A stretch of DNA of 64,000 nucleotides from UBA2705 sp963977125 (GTDB lineage Bacteria > Pseudomonadota > Alphaproteobacteria > Micavibrionales > Micavibrionaceae). Position numbers and translations under genes: made by a program. Each line of letters opens with the position of its first letter. Position 1 is the stretch's first letter. The notes under the pieces are model-generated. The model was not told where the DNA came from. It worked only from the letters and a program-made list of their open reading frames with translations, and made no database searches. Below, piece by piece: positions 53,064-61,852 of this stretch. The stretch is from positions 124,001 through 188,000 of the forward strand of contig CAXBNJ010000003.1 in NCBI GenBank assembly GCA_963977125.1, given 5' to 3'.

Positions 53064-53774
53064 ATGTACCTTAATTTTTCGCGCCTACGCCGTTTATGCA
53101 TGCTCTGTATAGTCTCATTTATTTCCATGGTTCCACTCGCGCAAGCCGATGTCGCACTTGACCTCTATCATGACTGGGCGACGATTAAATATGGTGAGCA
53201 GACGGATGATGAGAAGAAGGCGGCATTAAGCGCCCTAGAGCTGAAATTAGAAGCGTTAATTAAAGAAAACGCGCGCAATGCTGAGGCTAAAACCATATTA
53301 GGTACGGTTAAATCGACCCACGCCGGTTTGATTGGTGGTTTTTCAGCGCTCCCCCATGTAAAAGATGCAAAAAAATTACTCGAATCCGCTATAAAGATTG
53401 ACGACAAGGCCATGGACGGACAAGCCCATGCAATATTAGGCGCGCTTTATCTTGCTGTACCCAGTTGGCCCGTTGGCTTTGGGGATGATGATAAGTCGAT
53501 GATGCATATTAAAAGAGCCCTTAATATAGAGCCCAACAGCATTGATGCGCATTGCTTCCTAGGCGATTATTGGCTTGAACATAATAAGTTTGAGCGCGCT
53601 AAAGAGGCTTATGATAAAGCTTTGATGATTGCGCCACGCAGTTCAAACCCCGCCTATAAAGCAGCCGATATTGGCCGTCAAAGTGAAGTTAAAAGCAAAC
53701 AGCTCGTGCTCGCACAGAAAATAGCTGATAAAGAAGCTCGGGCCGCCCAAAAAAGAAAAGCTTTAAACGATTAA
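53064..53774 (+). CDS. Exported TPR protein (236 aa)
   Basis: Signal peptide at about 1-28, then a helical protein with tetratricopeptide-like repeats: AILGALYLAVPSWPVGF and HCFLGDYWLEHNKFERAKEAYDKAL. TPRs commonly scaffold protein complexes; the partner is unknown. RBS TAGGAGAT is upstream. A strong terminator follows at 53830-53856. Confidence 0.75.
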   Translation: MYLNFSRLRRLCMLCIVSFISMVPLAQADVALDLYHDWATIKYGEQTDDEKKAALSALELKLEALIKENARNAEAKTILGTVKSTHAGLIGGFSALPHVKDAKKLLESAIKIDDKAMDGQAHAILGALYLAVPSWPVGFGDDDKSMMHIKRALNIEPNSIDAHCFLGDYWLEHNKFERAKEAYDKALMIAPRSSNPAYKAADIGRQSEVKSKQLVLAQKIADKEARAAQKRKALND

Positions 53775-53829
53775 CATGGATGGCAAGCCATGGCAGAGCC
53801 TTTTTGTGTCGATGTGAGTGAAGATGCTT

Positions 53830-53856
53830 AAAGCCGCCTAATTGGGCGGCTTTTTT
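53830..53856 (+). terminator. Rho-independent terminator
   Basis: AAAGCCGCC and GGCGGCTTT stem (TAATTG loop region) followed by TTTTTT. It ends the 52.2-53.8 kb transcript upstream of ilvC. Confidence 0.85.
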
Positions 53857-53907
53857 AATGCCCGAAATGGCGCATTAATTATTACTCGCATAAATGCTTA
53901 AATTCGC

Positions 53908-53958
53908 TATAATCTATAGTCTAATTAACGACCCTCTCTATGCAGGTAAGCGGTCGTT
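53908..53958 (+). promoter_or_regulatory. ilvC promoter -10 and leader stem-loop
   Basis: A perfect TATAAT lies at 53908-53913 and a stem TAACGACC / GGTCGTTA (53926-53933 / 53952-53959) with an 18-nt loop sits in the leader before the ilvC ATG at 53995. The -35 region is not convincing. The stem could regulate translation or attenuation; its loop carries no obvious branched-chain codon leader peptide. Confidence 0.4.
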
Positions 53959-53994
53959 ACATCGAATTAAAGTTAAAAACCAAAGGGACTTACC

Positions 53995-55014
53995 ATGAAA
54001 ATTTATTATGATCGCGATTGTAACCTTGATGTTCTAAAAGAACTAAATGTTGTTGTTATTGGTTATGGCTCGCAAGGCCATGCGCATGCAGCCAATCTGC
54101 GTGATAGCGGCGTTGAGAATATTCGGGTAAGTCTGCGTGAGGGCTCGCTGAGCAAAGCGAAAGCAGAAGAAGCTGGCTTTACAGTGATGACTCCCAAAGA
54201 AGCGGCGAAGTGGGGCGATTTATTAATGATCGCTGTGCCTGATGAATTGCAACAAGATTTGTATAATGATGATTTGAAAGATAATCTAAAACAGGGCGCA
54301 ACGCTTGCTTTTGCGCATGGCCTAAATATTCACTTTGATCTCATCGAAGCGCGCCCAGATCTTGATGTGATTATGATCGCACCAAAAGGCCCAGGTCATA
54401 CAGTGCGCGGCGAATATCAAAAAGGTGGCGGCGTGCCGTGCTTGATTGCTGTGGAGCAAGATGCTTCTGGTCACGCGCGTGATAAAGCGATGGCTTATGC
54501 GAGCGGCGTTGGTGGTGGTCGCTCAGGCATTATTGAAACAACATTTAAAGATGAGTGTGAAACCGATCTCTTTGGTGAGCAAGCCGTTCTTTGTGGCGGC
54601 CTGTGTGCATTGGTCAAAGCGGGCTATGAAACGCTAACTGAAGCGGGCTACGCCGAAGAAATGGCCTATTTCGAATGCTTACATGAATTAAAACTGATTG
54701 TTGACCTGCTCTATGAAGGTGGCATGGCCAATATGCGTTATTCAATCTCGAACACAGCAGAGTTTGGTGATTATGATGCAGGCCCACGCATTATCACAGC
54801 CGAGACAAAAGCCGAAATGAAGCGCGTATTGGAAGATATTCAGCAAGGTCGTTTCACAAAGAAGTGGATGGATGAATGCAAAGGCGGGCAGAATATATTC
54901 AAGAAAACCCGTGCAAGTGAAGCCGAGCATCCGATTGAATCTGTAGGCAAGGAACTACGCGAGATGATGCCATGGATTACAGCGGGTAAACTGGTTGATA
55001 AAAAAGTTAATTAA
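53995..55014 (+). CDS. ilvC: Ketol-acid reductoisomerase
   Basis: Second step of valine/isoleucine biosynthesis, 339 aa (class I short form). Rossmann GYGSQGHAHA at about 24-33, KGPGHTVRGEY and the C-terminal knotted domain (E-F-G-D-Y-D region) with metal-binding Asp/Glu. RBS AAAGGGA is upstream. It is monocistronic. Confidence 0.95.
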   Translation: MKIYYDRDCNLDVLKELNVVVIGYGSQGHAHAANLRDSGVENIRVSLREGSLSKAKAEEAGFTVMTPKEAAKWGDLLMIAVPDELQQDLYNDDLKDNLKQGATLAFAHGLNIHFDLIEARPDLDVIMIAPKGPGHTVRGEYQKGGGVPCLIAVEQDASGHARDKAMAYASGVGGGRSGIIETTFKDECETDLFGEQAVLCGGLCALVKAGYETLTEAGYAEEMAYFECLHELKLIVDLLYEGGMANMRYSISNTAEFGDYDAGPRIITAETKAEMKRVLEDIQQGRFTKKWMDECKGGQNIFKKTRASEAEHPIESVGKELREMMPWITAGKLVDKKVN

Positions 55015-55020
55015 TGCGCA

Positions 55021-55069
55021 GCGCATAGGCTCGCATGTCCTTTGTGACACAGCGCGTAAGCCTATGCGC
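55021..55069 (+). repeat. 11-bp inverted repeat after ilvC (possible terminator)
   Basis: GCGCATAGGCT (55021-55031) and AGCCTATGCGC (55059-55069) are perfect complements around a 27-nt region that itself holds TGTC/GACA. It lies 7 nt after the ilvC stop and before the DMT gene; T-tract downstream is weak (TAATTT). Probably a stem-loop 3' end or a nested element. Confidence 0.45.
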
Positions 55070-55090
55070 ATAATTTCTGGAGTAATCTAA

Positions 55091-55957
55091 ATTAAGAAAC
55101 ACGCTTATCTGGGCATCGCGCTTTTTATCGCTTTTACGATAAGCGTCACGATGATGAATGCGGGAGCGAAAGCCCTGCAAAATGCCGATATGCATCCGAT
55201 TGAAGTCGCCTTTATGCGTAACCTGATCGCCGCGATGGGGGTTAGCGCAATTATCTTTATTAAAGGTAATCACACCCTATTTAAAACCGATTACTTAAGA
55301 GGGCAGCTTACGCGCTCCGCCTTTGGTAATGTCTCCTTAATTGTTGCTTTTTGGACGGTGTCCTTGTTACCGCTGGGGGACGCAGCAGCCCTGTGGTTCA
55401 GTGTGCCGCTTATAGTTTTGGTTATGTCGGCTTTATTTTTAAAGGAAAAAGTCGGGCCTTGGCGTTGGGGCGCTGTCCTTGTGGGCTTTATCGCGGTATG
55501 TCTTATTGCGCAGCCTGCACTGCAAATGAATAATGGCTTGGGCATTGCGGTTGGGACGCTCTCTGCATTTCTAATCGCTACGGTTAGTATCAATTTAAGG
55601 CATTTGGGGAAACGCAATGAGCACCCTTTGACGACAACGTTTTACTTTCTAAGCTCGGGCACTTTATTCTGTGGGGCTTTGCTGCCTTTTATCTGGACAG
55701 GTGCGCTGCTTAATGAGGCGTTATTCTGGATTGTTGGGATGACGGCTTGCGTTGGTTTGCTCTCTCAACTTTTAAAAACGCAGGCTTTCCGCTTGGCAGA
55801 AGCGTCGCTTCTTAGCCCCTTCACTTATTTAAGTGTTTTATGGGCCGGTATTTTAGGCTGGCTGTTTTGGGATGAAATTCCAGATTTATCTATGGCTGTA
55901 GGCTGTATATTACTGATCTTAAGTAATGCCGTCGTGATGTGGCGGGAGCGCAAATAA
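55091..55957 (+). CDS. DMT/EamA family transporter; probable ATT start
   Basis: Ten-TM drug/metabolite exporter of 288 aa. The only way to keep TM1 intact (AYLGIALFIAFTISVT) is a start at ATT 55091, with GGAG exactly 8 nt upstream; the first in-frame ATG (55151) removes half of TM1 and gives 268 aa. Family pattern: Gly/Ala-rich alternating TM helices, GPWRWGAVLVGFIAV in the first EamA domain and FTYLSVLWAGILGW in the second. Substrate unknown. Confidence 0.75.
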   Translation: MKKHAYLGIALFIAFTISVTMMNAGAKALQNADMHPIEVAFMRNLIAAMGVSAIIFIKGNHTLFKTDYLRGQLTRSAFGNVSLIVAFWTVSLLPLGDAAALWFSVPLIVLVMSALFLKEKVGPWRWGAVLVGFIAVCLIAQPALQMNNGLGIAVGTLSAFLIATVSINLRHLGKRNEHPLTTTFYFLSSGTLFCGALLPFIWTGALLNEALFWIVGMTACVGLLSQLLKTQAFRLAEASLLSPFTYLSVLWAGILGWLFWDEIPDLSMAVGCILLILSNAVVMWRERK

Positions 55958-56041
55958 CTTTATAATTTATAGTGTAATGGCGTGCCTACTTGCGAAATAA
56001 GCCAGTTCTGTTATTCTGCCCTTAACAGGGAGATATAATAA

Positions 56042-57088
56042 ATGAGCAAACTCATAGATATCAACATTGATCATGTTAAAAAAATAGATCCAGAAGCCGC
56101 CGCTATATTGGGCAGTGCTGTCAAAACCGTCAAAGCAATATTAAAGCGCCGTGCGGCGTTAGATCGGCAAGGGCAAAGTGATGAAACTTTATTCGTCATG
56201 GCCGGTGAACATCACAATTTACCAGCCCATAAATTACACCATATGCTTGTTTTGCAGGGCTTATATGAGGCCAATGAATCTATAGTGAGCGCATTAGAGC
56301 ATCCAACGAATATGGTGACGGATGAGTTCTTAAAGTCCTTCCTATCGGGGATTTCGCAAATTGAGCCAAAAGATATAGGGTCTTCAATGGATCTTTATAA
56401 AGCTAATCCTAGTATATTAGGGCTATGTGAGATTTATGCCAGTATTGTGAGCGGCAATAAAGATTCATATTATGCATCAAATATATTGCATACGCATATG
56501 TTTCGCTTACATGCATCTTCAAATGGTCAATTTATCGGTATTCATAGTGATACAGCACGATTAAGCCAAAAATTCTTGGATGTGTCAGACCCACAAACAG
56601 CGCAGTCAATGCGCAAGGCCTTAAAAAAAGTCGAGCATAATATGTCTTTGAAGTCCCAAGAAGGGCTTTATGTGCGTAACATTCATATGGCGCAAAAACT
56701 CTCGGATGTTGCCAGTCAATATAAGACACGCATTGCTATGCAATTATGTGGGCAAACACATGTTAATGGTGGTGGGCTAGATAGTCATCAAGCCGAAGGC
56801 TTATGCGCTATATTTAAACGTTCAGCTAAACCCGTAATCGGCGTGTTTTTAAACCCTGTCTTTGATTACAGCGAAGGGCTAGATGAGGATGAGCTGATCA
56901 TTTCCCACGCGCCGCCAGAACATTCTGCGCGTTATAATGTTGAGACAAATGAATCTACCCGCCCTCGAATAGAGCGGTTCTTTTCCTTCTTAGATTTTCA
57001 TAAGCATTTTGATACGCAAGAAGCAGAGGCCGAGTTCGTTAATACGAAACTTGATAATATGGGGCTATCTGATTTAAAGATAAAGTAA
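56042..57088 (+). CDS. GExH/RNxxM/GxxHxxG protein, paralogue 1 (348 aa)
   Basis: No family name is certain. Motifs in order: AGEHH at 54-58, SALEHPTN at 83-90, YVRNIHM at 210-216 and QLCGQTHVNG at 234-243. The order G-E-x-H then R-N-x-x-M then G-x-x-H-x-x-G resembles the Tiki/TraB/ChaN/erythromycin-esterase-like superfamily, whose members are metallo-hydrolases or proteases. There is no signal peptide. It has two tandem paralogues downstream. GGGAGAT lies upstream. Confidence 0.65.
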   Translation: MSKLIDINIDHVKKIDPEAAAILGSAVKTVKAILKRRAALDRQGQSDETLFVMAGEHHNLPAHKLHHMLVLQGLYEANESIVSALEHPTNMVTDEFLKSFLSGISQIEPKDIGSSMDLYKANPSILGLCEIYASIVSGNKDSYYASNILHTHMFRLHASSNGQFIGIHSDTARLSQKFLDVSDPQTAQSMRKALKKVEHNMSLKSQEGLYVRNIHMAQKLSDVASQYKTRIAMQLCGQTHVNGGGLDSHQAEGLCAIFKRSAKPVIGVFLNPVFDYSEGLDEDELIISHAPPEHSARYNVETNESTRPRIERFFSFLDFHKHFDTQEAEAEFVNTKLDNMGLSDLKIK

Positions 57089-57116
57089 GACGCGCTGCGG
57101 ATCAGCCTTATATTTG

Positions 57117-57145
57117 TTGACATAATACATGGGTGGTGGTAAGGT
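57117..57145 (+). promoter_or_regulatory. Promoter-like TTGACA-N17-TAAGGT (extended -10)
   Basis: TTGACA at 57117-57122, then TAAGGT at 57140-57145 preceded by TGG (extended -10). It lies 31 bp before paralogue 2, whose RBS is AAGGGA at about 57164. This would give paralogues 2 and 3 their own transcript. Confidence 0.35.
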
Positions 57146-57176
57146 GTTTTCCTTGAAATAAGCAAGGGAAATGCTG

Positions 57177-58178
57177 ATGGCTTTATCTAAAATCAATCTT
57201 AAGGCGCTACATAAAAAAGACCCCAAAGCGGCGGATGTGCTAGAGACGGCTATTGGCGCAGCTGAGTATATAGAAGAGCGCTTGGTTCAGATGACCGCGC
57301 AAGGTCGTGGCGGCGAGACCTTGTTCGTTGCTGTCGGTGAGAGCCACTCAGATGTAAATCACCTTTTATTCGAAGCGCTTTTGATTGAAAAATTACTTGA
57401 AGATAAGCATTCTTTGGTTGTCGGGTTAGAATTGTCTTATGACCTGACTGACTATTTAAGCTGGAATAGAGGGGTGACGGAATATGCGCCGGAAAAAATG
57501 CGCCTCAAAGTAAATGGCAAGCAAAACAAATGCGCGCATTTGGAGCTCATCCAAAAACATTATGCTGCTTTTTCGGAAAATGCACCTTATGCCTCGAAAA
57601 CGCTGTATAAAAATTTAGCGAATAACCTTAGCAGCTCAAAGCCTTTGCTTGCTGTTGTGTTTAATGACGCGGCCTGTGATGACGATGATAAGGTCATTCT
57701 TTCTAATATTAAAGACCGTCCCATTTTTCAGGGGCTACAGAAGCGCTTTAATAAAAGTATGGCTGATGTGGACGCCTATGGCATGTATATTCGCAATCAT
57801 TACATGACACAAAGTCTTATCCAGCAAGCTGATAAGCATAAGCCACGTATCGCCTTGCAGTTAGCGGGGCGGGCTCATTTATCAGGACTTCATGGCGAGC
57901 TGAGCGCCGAGGATAGCCTGATGGGCTGTTTTGAGCGCGCAGGCAAAAACTATATGCATATTCATTGCGGAGATGCTGAAGAAATCCAAGACAATCATGC
58001 AGACGTGGAATTTGTTTATCAGCCACTTAGCGATGAAACGGCAGAATATGGCGCTAATGGCAATAATATTAAAAGCACAGACGGGCCTTTGGAATTAAAC
58101 AGCCATAAGAAAGAATCCGCTTATGTTGATGCGCGCCTGAAGAATATGGGGCTTAATTATTTAACGTTAAAAGGTTAA
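57177..58178 (+). CDS. GExH/RNxxM/GxxHxxG protein, paralogue 2 (333 aa)
   Basis: Tandem paralogue of the preceding gene: VGESH at 53-57, VVGLELSYD (acidic strand after it), YIRNHYM at 204-210, QLAGRAHLSG at 228-237. The start is the ATG at 57177, which matches the N-terminus of paralogue 1 (MALSKINLKALHKKDPKAAD vs MSKLIDINIDHVKKIDPEAA). The C-terminus ends in the shared LKNMGLNYLTLKG-like motif. Function unknown. Confidence 0.65.
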   Translation: MALSKINLKALHKKDPKAADVLETAIGAAEYIEERLVQMTAQGRGGETLFVAVGESHSDVNHLLFEALLIEKLLEDKHSLVVGLELSYDLTDYLSWNRGVTEYAPEKMRLKVNGKQNKCAHLELIQKHYAAFSENAPYASKTLYKNLANNLSSSKPLLAVVFNDAACDDDDKVILSNIKDRPIFQGLQKRFNKSMADVDAYGMYIRNHYMTQSLIQQADKHKPRIALQLAGRAHLSGLHGELSAEDSLMGCFERAGKNYMHIHCGDAEEIQDNHADVEFVYQPLSDETAEYGANGNNIKSTDGPLELNSHKKESAYVDARLKNMGLNYLTLKG

Positions 58179-58185
58179 TGGGGCT

Positions 58186-59142
58186 ATGGATGATACGCCT
58201 AAAGAGGGATTTGAAGATGTGCGTTTAAGTGCGGATAATGCCTTTGCGCAAATTTCTGCAAAACGTGAGGCTTTAGATAAGGCAGGGCGTGCAAATGAAA
58301 CTTTGTTTGTCCTGCTTGGTGAGGAACATACAACCTTGTCTCATAAACTTCATCATTTGGCTTTGCTTGAACGGATTAGGCAGAATTTCCAAGATGTTGT
58401 ACTGAGTTTTGAAGTGCCACATGATTATGCCTATCAGGATAATACATATTATAAAACGCGCCATAAGCATAAATATTCACAAAGTGAGCATGGTGAGACG
58501 AATTTAAAAGCTACGATAGAGAAGTTTACATCTCTTTATGCCTGTTATGCGAATGATGTGATCAATAAATATAGTTTGTTATTGGCACAGTCAGGTGCTG
58601 TTAAGTGTGCCTATACCGATGCTTCATGGCGGTTTAAAGATCATCAGTTAATTATGTCGGACCTGTCTACTTTATTTAGTGTACAGGCCTGCGGCTATAA
58701 AGCTGAAACAATGCAAGCGGACTCGCCGGAGGCTCTTTATGTCCGCAATCATCATATGCAGAAATCTTTGACAAGGTTGGCACGCGATAATAAGGCGCGT
58801 ATTGCTATACAGATCTGTGGGATTGCTCATGTTAACGGCTGGGAGAGGCAATATAGCAAGAGAAAAAGCCTTGCAGCTTTATTCCGAGCTCAAGCTCAAC
58901 CTTTTTTAGCGTCTTTCTATGAAGGCAGTGTATATAACTCAGATAAAGGGATGAGGGCAAGCGAGGTCCTGCGTTTGCACGATTTGCAAGGGCCTGTGGC
59001 TATTTATGATGCGGATTATCCTGATGTTGCTGAAAATTACGGTTCTGACTTCGCAGATTTAGCTGAAGAAAAAGCGTGTTTTGATAGGGGGTTAAAGGCC
59101 CTCGGCCTCGCTCACTTAGCGCAAGATAAGCTAGGTTTTTAA
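58186..59142 (+). CDS. GExH/RNxxM/GxxHxxG protein, paralogue 3 (318 aa)
   Basis: Third tandem paralogue: LGEEH at 44-48, SFEVPHD at 74-80, YVRNHHM at 185-191, QICGIAHVNG at 209-218. It begins 7 nt after paralogue 2, with GGGG just upstream, so it is in the same transcript. Its middle region differs most. The C-terminus ends LKALGLAHL, like the others. It is followed by a strong bidirectional terminator. Confidence 0.65.
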   Translation: MDDTPKEGFEDVRLSADNAFAQISAKREALDKAGRANETLFVLLGEEHTTLSHKLHHLALLERIRQNFQDVVLSFEVPHDYAYQDNTYYKTRHKHKYSQSEHGETNLKATIEKFTSLYACYANDVINKYSLLLAQSGAVKCAYTDASWRFKDHQLIMSDLSTLFSVQACGYKAETMQADSPEALYVRNHHMQKSLTRLARDNKARIAIQICGIAHVNGWERQYSKRKSLAALFRAQAQPFLASFYEGSVYNSDKGMRASEVLRLHDLQGPVAIYDADYPDVAENYGSDFADLAEEKACFDRGLKALGLAHLAQDKLGF

Positions 59143-59174
59143 GTTACGCTTTAATCCGCCAAGTTCCAGAGAGT

Positions 59175-59209
59175 AAAAAACCCGCCTCACATATATGAAG
59201 CGGGTTTTT
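59175..59209. terminator. Bidirectional terminator between the paralogue operon and coxA
   Basis: AAAAACCCGC (59176-59185) and GCGGGTTTTT (59200-59209) form a perfect 10-bp stem flanked by A- and T-runs on both sides, so it can end transcription from both directions. Confidence 0.85.
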
Positions 59210-59231
59210 GTCTGATTTATAATCAGGGCGC

Positions 59232-60806
59232 CTATTTAACTTTAGGCTGCTCAGTGAACTGGTGGAATGGTGGTGGTGAAGAAATTGTCCATTCCAATGT
59301 CATGATATTCGGTTGAACATCCCAGTAGTTATTGCCAACTTTACGACCAAAGAACAAGGTGTAGAAGACAATAAAGACGAAGAATAATGTCGCAGCGCCA
59401 GTCATGTAAGCACCATAAGATGAGATGGCATTCCACAGTTCAAATTCATTTGGATAATCAGGGTAGCGACGTGGCATACCGTTTAGACCCAAAAAGTGCT
59501 GAGGGAAGAAGACAAGGTTCACGCCAACAAAGGTAATCCAAAAGTGGACTTTACCCATCCATTCAGGATATTGACGGCCTGACATTTTGCCAATCCAGTA
59601 GTAAAAACCAGCGAATAGAGCAAAAACAGCGCCGAGTGATAAGACGTAATGGAAATGCGCAACAACGTAATATGTGTCGTGTAACGCTGTATCCATACCA
59701 GCATTGGCCAATACGACGCCTGTAACGCCCCCTACAGTGAACAAAAAGATAAAGCCAATCGCGAATAGCATCGGTGTTGTAAAACGTATAGAGCCGCCCC
59801 ACATGGTCGCTATCCATGAAAAGATCTTAATGCCCGTTGGTACCGCGATGATTAGGGTCGCCGCTGTGAAATAAGCACGCGTATCAACGCTCATACCGAC
59901 TGTATACATATGGTGCGCCCACACGATAAAGCCAACAAAGCCGATTGAAACCATGGCATATGCCATGCCCAAATAACCAAAGATAGGCTTTTTCGAAAAG
60001 GTTGAAATAATATGCGAGACAATACCAAAGGCTGGCAAAATCATAATATACACTTCAGGGTGACCAAAGAACCAGAATAAGTGCTGGTACAAAATTGGGT
60101 CGCCGCCGCCAGCAGGATCAAAGAAGGTCGTGCCAAAGTTACGGTCAGTAAGCAACATTGTAATCGCGCCACCTAGAACAGGAAGGGATAATACAAGCAA
60201 GAAGCTGGTAATTAACATACCCCAAACAAATAGCGGCATTTTATGAAGTGTCATGCCCGGTGCGCGCATATTAATGATCGTCGTAATGAAGTTCGCCGCG
60301 CCAAGAATAGAGCTCGCCCCCGCAAGGTGAAGCGCGAAAATCGCCATATCCACAGAAGCGCCCGGATGACCCAAAGTGCTCGATAATGGTGGATAAACCG
60401 TCCAGCCGGTACCTGCGCCAGAGCCGATAAAGGCGGAGAGGATAAGCAGTATAAAGGCAGGAATGATCAACCAAAACGAAATATTGTTAAGGCGCGGAAA
60501 GGCCATATCTGGCGCACCAATCATAAGCGGCACGAACCAGTTACCAAAGCCACCAATGAGGCCCGGCATAACAACAAAGAAAACCATGATTAAGCCATGC
60601 GCGGTAATCCAGACATTCCACATTTGCCCATCAGCCACCAATTGCAGCTCAGGCATTTGTAGCTCATAACGCATCAGCATTGAAAATGCGCCGCCGATCA
60701 GGCCTGCGAGAATTGAGAATATGATATATAGCGTACCAATATCTTTATGGTTGGTAGAGCAGAACCAACGTTTAAAAAATCCTGGTTTATGATCATGATC
60801 GCTCAT
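59232..60806 (-). CDS. coxA: Cytochrome c oxidase subunit I
   Basis: Catalytic subunit of an aa3-type oxidase with 12 TM helices, 524 aa. Heme a/a3 and CuB ligands: HGLIM, HPEVYIMIL with the CuB His-Tyr pair region, HHMYTVG, and HFHYVLSLG. K- and D-channel residues (e.g. YPPLSS) are visible. It ends 3 bp inside a terminator. coxB is 70 nt upstream on the same strand. Confidence 0.95.
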   Translation of the reverse strand: MSDHDHKPGFFKRWFCSTNHKDIGTLYIIFSILAGLIGGAFSMLMRYELQMPELQLVADGQMWNVWITAHGLIMVFFVVMPGLIGGFGNWFVPLMIGAPDMAFPRLNNISFWLIIPAFILLILSAFIGSGAGTGWTVYPPLSSTLGHPGASVDMAIFALHLAGASSILGAANFITTIINMRAPGMTLHKMPLFVWGMLITSFLLVLSLPVLGGAITMLLTDRNFGTTFFDPAGGGDPILYQHLFWFFGHPEVYIMILPAFGIVSHIISTFSKKPIFGYLGMAYAMVSIGFVGFIVWAHHMYTVGMSVDTRAYFTAATLIIAVPTGIKIFSWIATMWGGSIRFTTPMLFAIGFIFLFTVGGVTGVVLANAGMDTALHDTYYVVAHFHYVLSLGAVFALFAGFYYWIGKMSGRQYPEWMGKVHFWITFVGVNLVFFPQHFLGLNGMPRRYPDYPNEFELWNAISSYGAYMTGAATLFFVFIVFYTLFFGRKVGNNYWDVQPNIMTLEWTISSPPPFHQFTEQPKVK

Positions 60807-60876
60807 TAGTGACTTCCTTTTAAACTATAGACTAAATTTTTATTGTTATTGTTATCTGAGTATTCCGTCGGCGGAT

Positions 60877-61677
60877 TTAAAGATCTTTTTTCTGTTCTTC
60901 AACCCACAAAGCAAAAGCTTCTTTGCTTACAACGCGAACTTCCATGGGCATAAAGGCGTGATCTTTACCGCAAAGCTCAGAGCATTGACCGAAATAAGTG
61001 CCTTCTTTTTCAACGCGCGCCCATGTTTGGTTCATGCGGCCTGGTACAGCATCTTTTTTAATGCCAAAAGCAGGAATGGCAAAGCTGTGTAGAACATCAG
61101 CTGCAGTGATATCGAATTGAATATTTGTATCAACGGGCAGTACCATAGGGTTATCAACGGAAAGCAAACGTTTTTGACCTTTGCTTGTGTCAATTTCATC
61201 ACTTGGTATCATGCGTGTATCAAAGCTAATACCGCCATTGTCAGGATATTCAACCGTCCAGTACCATTGGAGGCCTGTGACCTTGACGGTCAGATCAGGG
61301 TTGGCGACACGGTCTGAGAAATATAACAGGCGAAATGATGGTATGGCTATAACGAGTAAAATAAGAACAGGAACCAAGGTCCAGATAACTTCTAAAGGTA
61401 CGTTATGGGTTGTTTGTGATGGTTTTGGGTTTGTTTTTTCATTAAAGCGTAAAGCAACAAAAACCAATAAAAGAAAAACAAAAACTGTTATGCCTGAAAT
61501 AATCCAAAGCAACATGTTATGAAATGTTTGCATTTCGCGTGCTACAGGCGTGACGGGGTCTTGAAATCCAAACTCATAAGGCAGGCCTTCTAAACCACCT
61601 AGGGCAAAGCTTACTTGTGGTAAGGCAACAAGGCTAAACAGCATAGCACCTATCAAAACAACAACTTTATTCAGCAT
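60877..61677 (-). CDS. coxB: Cytochrome c oxidase subunit II
   Basis: Binuclear CuA subunit, 266 aa. Signal sequence at about 1-25, two TM helices, then a cupredoxin domain with the CuA motif CSELCGKDHAFM (C-x3-C-x3-H-x2-M). Electrons from cytochrome c enter here. It precedes coxA; ctaB, ctaG and coxC are not adjacent. Confidence 0.95.
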   Translation of the reverse strand: MLNKVVVLIGAMLFSLVALPQVSFALGGLEGLPYEFGFQDPVTPVAREMQTFHNMLLWIISGITVFVFLLLVFVALRFNEKTNPKPSQTTHNVPLEVIWTLVPVLILLVIAIPSFRLLYFSDRVANPDLTVKVTGLQWYWTVEYPDNGGISFDTRMIPSDEIDTSKGQKRLLSVDNPMVLPVDTNIQFDITAADVLHSFAIPAFGIKKDAVPGRMNQTWARVEKEGTYFGQCSELCGKDHAFMPMEVRVVSKEAFALWVEEQKKDL

Positions 61678-61852
61678 AATATATGTGTCTCTTCTTAGTT
61701 ATTTATTTAAAACAATGATTTCGTTTTGCTTTATATGGCTTTGAAAAACAAAGTTTTCAGCCCCTATATATATAATTTACTTATTTAAATCAAGCAAGAC
61801 TCGTAATAAAGAAATTGGGACTATGTCCACTTGGCGGGGGTTTTTAATGGGG

